Of a stretch of DNA of 33,337 nt, positions 30,066-33,337 are shown piece by piece. How positions within the stretch are numbered: the first letter of the stretch is position 1; each line of letters begins with the position of its first letter. Below the pieces are notes generated by a model. That model worked only from the letters and a program-made list of their open reading frames with translations, was not told where the DNA came from and made no database searches. Origin of the DNA: an uncultured Clostridia bacterium (lineage in GTDB: Bacteria; Bacillota; Clostridia; Christensenellales; Borkfalkiaceae). Position numbers and translations under genes: made by a program. Location: NCBI GenBank assembly GCA_934249265.1, contig CAKQKQ010000009.1, positions 1-33,337 of the forward strand. Direction: 5' to 3'.

Positions 30066-32678
30066 ATGTTGCAATTAAAAAACATAACTAAAGATTATAT
30101 AACGGGCAACGCCACCGTAAACGCGCTGAACGGCGTAAGCATAAATTTCCGCGACAACGAGTTTGTGTCGATTTTGGGCGCGTCGGGTTGCGGCAAAACC
30201 ACCCTTTTAAACATTATCGGCGGGCTTGACAGATACACGCAAGGCGACCTTATAATCGACGGCGTAAGCACCAAAGATTATACCGATAGAGATTGGGATA
30301 ATTACCGAAACCACTCGATAGGTTTTGTGTTTCAGTCTTACAACCTAATCATGCATCAATCGGTTTTATCGAATGTAGAACTTGCGTTGACGCTTTCGGG
30401 CATAAGCAAAGACGAGCGAAAAAAACGCGCCGTCGAGGCGTTGGAAAAAGTCGGTCTTAAAGACCAGATACACAAAATGCCCAACCAACTTTCGGGCGGT
30501 CAAATGCAAAGGGTCGCAATTGCAAGGGCGATCGTAAACAACCCAAAAATCATTTTGGCAGACGAACCGACCGGCGCGCTCGACACGAAAACGTCGGTGC
30601 AAATAATGGATTTGCTAAAAGAAATTTCAAAAGACAAACTCATAATAATGGTCACGCACAACCCCGAACTTGCAAACGATTACTCCACGAGAATAATCAA
30701 CTTAAAAGACGGGCAAGTGCAAAACGACAGCATGCCTTACAACGTAAAACCGCCTAAAAAAGACGCGATTACAGCAACCGTACACTCTAAACAAGACAAA
30801 AAACCGAGAATGTCGTTTTTTACGGCTATCGCGTTGAGCCTTAAAAATCTCATTACGAAAAAGACGAGAACTTTGCTTACGGCGTTTGCCGGCTCGCTCG
30901 GCATAATAGGCATCGCCCTTATTTTGGCGGTGTCGAGCGGCTTTCAAAATTATATAGACAAACTGCAAGTGGACGCCTTGTCTGGCGCGCCCGTGACGAT
31001 ATATAAATACTCGCAAATGACGGACAACATATTGGGCGCGGCGGGGTCGATACTCGATTCTTCTTCGACAAACAAAACCGCTTACCCCGACGACAAAACC
31101 ATCACCGCCAACCCTGCCCTTTCGGACGTAATTACGGCGATAACCAATTCGCAAAAGACGAACAATTTAAAAGATTTTAAAGTTTACCTTGAAAACAACG
31201 TAGACAGAAGCAAAGTGATAAACATTGCTTACGATTACAACGTGTCGAAAACCATTTATTCCGACCCGAAAGACGGAACTTCGCCGCAAAATTTAAACAC
31301 CGCGCTCACCTCGCTTATCAATTCAATTAAAGACGAGCAGACAAAAAAGGCGTTTAATACCGCGAAATCTATTATTTCAACCACGGTTTGGTCGGAAATG
31401 ATCGAAAACAGACAACTCGTTAAAAGCCAATTCGACTTGATTTGCGGGAAATATTCCGAGCAGTCGAGCGCGACCGAAATAATGATAGTGGTAGATAAAT
31501 ACAACCAAATCAACGACTACGTGCTTTTTATGCTGGGGCTTAAAGACACCGCCTCGCTTTTGTATAATGCTACTTACAACTCGCTTAAAGAAATAAACAC
31601 CACGGCGAAAATTTTATACGAAACCGACCGCGAAACATACAACAAATTCGTGCTTGCATACTTGCAAGAGGAATACGACATAACTTACGACCCCGCAACC
31701 GACGTGAAATCTTACGATATGGAAAAGGACATTTTGGGCAAAACGTTCAGAATCGTCCCCAATGCGATGAAATACGTGCTTGAAACTGACGAAAGCAGCG
31801 AAAAATACAACTATTTCGTCAGCAAAGAAGTGAACGACGAGTATTGGAATGACGAAAACAACTTCGTCACCGTAAAAGTAACGGGCATTTTGAGAAGAAA
31901 AAAGAACGTAAATTCGGTATCTATAAGCGGCACTGCGGTATACAACAAAGCACTTACCGACAAACTTATTCAAATGATAAACGCTTCGCCCGCCATAACC
32001 GCTCAACTCAACTCCCCCACAACGAGCGTGCTTGACGGACAAAAATTAGATTCTACGTCTAACACCCTTCAAGACGTGCTCGATAAAATCGGTTACGTCG
32101 ATACGGCAAACCCAAATAAAATACTTTTATACCCCAACAGTTTTGAAGATAAAGACTACATTTCGCGCTTTATAAAAACTTACAACTCTTCCGTAAACAA
32201 AAAGTCGGACGAAATTTCTTATTCCGACTATTATGAAGTGCTTATGAGTTCTATCGGGGAAATAATAAAAGCGATATCTATCGTGCTTATTTGTTTCGTG
32301 GGTATTTCGCTTGTGGTTTCGTCGATTATGATAGGAATAATCACTTACATTTCCGTACTCGAACGGACGAAAGAAATAGGTATTTTGCGTAGTCTTGGCG
32401 CAAGCAAACGAGACGTCGGCAAAATTTTCAATGCAGAAACGCTTATCGTCGGCTTGATAGCGGGAATAATAGGCATTTTACTCGCTTTGGTTTTGTGTCT
32501 GCCCGTCAACGCGATTATTCAATCGCTTGTACCCGCACTTGTAAACATCGCAAAACTGCCCGTGATAGGCGCGCTGATTTTGATAGGAATAAGCGTAATA
32601 TTGACGGCTGTTTCGGGACTTATTCCCTCGAGCATCGCGGCAAAGAAAGACCCCGTGGTCGCATTAAGGACGGAATAA
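30066..32678 (+). CDS. ABC transporter, ATPase fused to FtsX/MacB-type permease
   Basis: An 870-aa fusion. The ATPase (1-225) has Walker A GASGCGKT (38-45), Q-loop Q90, signature LSGGQ (142-146), Walker B IILADE (162-167) and H198; it is of the LolD/MacB class. A linker leads to the first transmembrane helix (~266-290, LTAFAGSLGIIGIALILAVS), then a large extracytoplasmic domain of about 430 residues, and three C-terminal helices (~735-860) forming an FtsX permease domain (ERTKEIGILRSLGASKRDV). This class moves peptides, lipids or drugs across or out of the membrane by mechanotransmission. GAGG stands 7 nt before the ATG. It is monocistronic, with promoter, operator-like repeat and terminator. 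The substrate is unknown. Confidence 0.9.
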   Translation: MLQLKNITKDYITGNATVNALNGVSINFRDNEFVSILGASGCGKTTLLNIIGGLDRYTQGDLIIDGVSTKDYTDRDWDNYRNHSIGFVFQSYNLIMHQSVLSNVELALTLSGISKDERKKRAVEALEKVGLKDQIHKMPNQLSGGQMQRVAIARAIVNNPKIILADEPTGALDTKTSVQIMDLLKEISKDKLIIMVTHNPELANDYSTRIINLKDGQVQNDSMPYNVKPPKKDAITATVHSKQDKKPRMSFFTAIALSLKNLITKKTRTLLTAFAGSLGIIGIALILAVSSGFQNYIDKLQVDALSGAPVTIYKYSQMTDNILGAAGSILDSSSTNKTAYPDDKTITANPALSDVITAITNSQKTNNLKDFKVYLENNVDRSKVINIAYDYNVSKTIYSDPKDGTSPQNLNTALTSLINSIKDEQTKKAFNTAKSIISTTVWSEMIENRQLVKSQFDLICGKYSEQSSATEIMIVVDKYNQINDYVLFMLGLKDTASLLYNATYNSLKEINTTAKILYETDRETYNKFVLAYLQEEYDITYDPATDVKSYDMEKDILGKTFRIVPNAMKYVLETDESSEKYNYFVSKEVNDEYWNDENNFVTVKVTGILRRKKNVNSVSISGTAVYNKALTDKLIQMINASPAITAQLNSPTTSVLDGQKLDSTSNTLQDVLDKIGYVDTANPNKILLYPNSFEDKDYISRFIKTYNSSVNKKSDEISYSDYYEVLMSSIGEIIKAISIVLICFVGISLVVSSIMIGIITYISVLERTKEIGILRSLGASKRDVGKIFNAETLIVGLIAGIIGILLALVLCLPVNAIIQSLVPALVNIAKLPVIGALILIGISVILTAVSGLIPSSIAAKKDPVVALRTE

Positions 32679-32712
32679 TAAATTTAAAAACAAACAACTT
32701 AAAAACACGTAA

Positions 32713-32745
32713 AAGGCGTTGCGATAAACTTTATCGCAACGCCTT
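32713..32745 (+). terminator. Terminator of the ABC transporter
   Basis: Long stem AAGGCGTTGCGATA... (32713-32728) / ...TATCGCAACGCCTT (32730-32745) followed by AAATTTTTTATTTTA, 34 bp after the stop. Confidence 0.88.
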
Positions 32746-32810
32746 AAATTTTTTATTTTAGTTTTATTTTATGCGCCTTGTTTTGCTTTTTAACTGCGTA
32801 AAATCGACAT

Positions 32811-32835
32811 TTTTACTCATTACGTATCGCTCAAA
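32811..32835. repeat. ACGTAT-centred palindrome, copy 6
   Basis: TTTTAC, five bases, ACGTAT, four bases, CAAA; 21 bp downstream of the CorC-like gene stop. Confidence 0.65.
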
Positions 32836-32856
32836 GCGCACAATAAGCCGCAAAAA

Positions 32857-33337
32857 TCAGTCTTCCTCTTCGTCGGATTTTTCTTTTATTTCCACTTCTA
32901 CTTCGTGTACTTTTCTGTTGTTTGAACGAGTAACGGTAACGTGGATATTTTCATAATCGAACGAAAGGCCGGGTCTTGGGATAATGCCGAGATTTTCTAT
33001 TACCCAACCGGAAACGGTTTGAGCGTCGAATTTATCTTCTCTGTCTTCAATTGAAAACAACTCGAAAAAGTCGTCAAGGTCGGCTCTGCCGTCAACGATA
33101 TAATGATTATCGTCCTTTTTGGTGAAATAATCGACAACTTCGTCGTGTTCGTCCCAAATATCGCCTACAAGTTCTTCCAAAACGTCTTCCATGGTCGCTA
33201 TGCCGAGCGTGCCGCCGTATTCGTCGAGCACGACCGCCATATGTATTTTCTTGGCTTTCATTTGAGACAAAAGCGTGGAAATTTTCATATGTTCGGATGC
33301 GAGAGCGATAGGTTTAACAATGCCTTTTATGCTCGTT
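32857..33337 (-). CDS. CorC/HlyC-type CNNM family protein, C-terminal part
   Basis: The gene is cut by the window edge; the frame stays open to 33337, so the Met at 33288 is internal and not the start. The visible 160 residues begin in the second CBS domain (KGIVKPIALASEHMKI), with MAVVLDEYGGTLGIATMEDV and EELVGDIWDEHDE, the hallmark end of the CBS pair. The CorC/HlyC-associated domain follows (DGRADLDDFFELF, SGWVIENLGIIP) and an acidic tail EKSDEEED. Such proteins normally have an N-terminal DUF21 membrane domain, outside this window, and are linked to magnesium export or homeostasis. A palindrome of the ACGTAT family lies 21 bp after the stop. Confidence 0.9.
   Translation of the reverse strand, partial: TSIKGIVKPIALASEHMKISTLLSQMKAKKIHMAVVLDEYGGTLGIATMEDVLEELVGDIWDEHDEVVDYFTKKDDNHYIVDGRADLDDFFELFSIEDREDKFDAQTVSGWVIENLGIIPRPGLSFDYENIHVTVTRSNNRKVHEVEVEIKEKSDEEED

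Noticed and set aside
33288..33288. Met at 33288 as the start of the CorC-like gene
   Set aside because: The frame continues to the window edge with sequence matching the first half of a CBS domain, so the gene is truncated by the window and the Met is internal.
1..33337. tRNA, rRNA, transposase or integrase genes
   Set aside because: None could be recognised on either strand by reading the sequence.

Overview
The window looks like a chromosomal segment of a low-GC, strictly anaerobic member of the Bacillota (Clostridia-like, probably an uncultured gut lineage). The grounds are strong AGGAGG-type ribosome binding sites, near-consensus sigma-A promoters with 17-bp spacers, intrinsic terminators, a desulfoferrodoxin and a flavodiiron protein for oxygen defence, a DUF1540 protein, a monoderm-style lipoprotein and a type II-A CRISPR-Cas locus. 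No rRNA or tRNA was recognised, so species-level placement is not attempted. Almost every gene lies on the minus strand; the plus strand carries DUF1540, a small HTH regulator, the tracrRNA and an ABC exporter.

Layout. 0.3-4.1 kb: DUF1540 miniprotein, TGS-type nucleoside kinase, FAD oxidoreductase. 4.5-7.3 kb: an AraC/GyrI regulator whose last 26 codons are repeated 1852 bp away; between the two copies sits a compact cassette of a Cro/CI-like repressor, a membrane zinc-ribbon protein and an HExxH metallopeptidase, with an operator in the divergent promoter. 7.5-9.3 kb: desulfoferrodoxin and flavodiiron protein. 9.4-16.2 kb: a complete type II-A system, tracrRNA (plus strand) then cas9-cas1-cas2-csn2 and an 8-repeat array (minus strand). 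16.3-16.6 kb: a probable unrecognised small RNA. 17.1-24.1 kb: a nucleoside and deoxynucleoside salvage cluster (deoC, deoD, deoB, cdd, pdp, tdk, udk). 24.5-26 kb: a cobalamin-riboswitch-controlled DUF4430 lipoprotein plus ECF S-component. 26.1-29.6 kb: an acidic protein ending in a ribosomal protein uL15-like domain and two overlapping membrane-anchored coiled-coil proteins. 30-32.7 kb: a fused MacB/FtsX-type ABC transporter. The right edge cuts a CorC/HlyC-type CBS protein.

How the parts work together. The salvage enzymes convert nucleosides to bases plus pentose phosphate (pdp, deoD), move phosphate from C1 to C5 (deoB), cleave deoxyribose 5-phosphate to glyceraldehyde 3-phosphate and acetaldehyde (deoC), deaminate cytidine (cdd) and rephosphorylate pyrimidines (tdk, udk). 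In the CRISPR locus the tracrRNA anti-repeat fixes the crRNA strand as minus. Separate promoters can be read for tracrRNA, for the cas operon and, inside the end of csn2, for the array. Two arrangements stand out: the cas mRNA leader appears to run antisense through the whole tracrRNA, and the array leader carries a 12-nt exact anti-repeat next to a hairpin.

Other non-coding signals of note are a 25-bp palindrome family centred on ACGTAT that lies 4-39 bp downstream of six minus-strand genes, a 25-bp-arm perfect hairpin at the array trailer, and several hairpin or tandem-repeat spacers. All calls are from reading the sequence; no database search was run.
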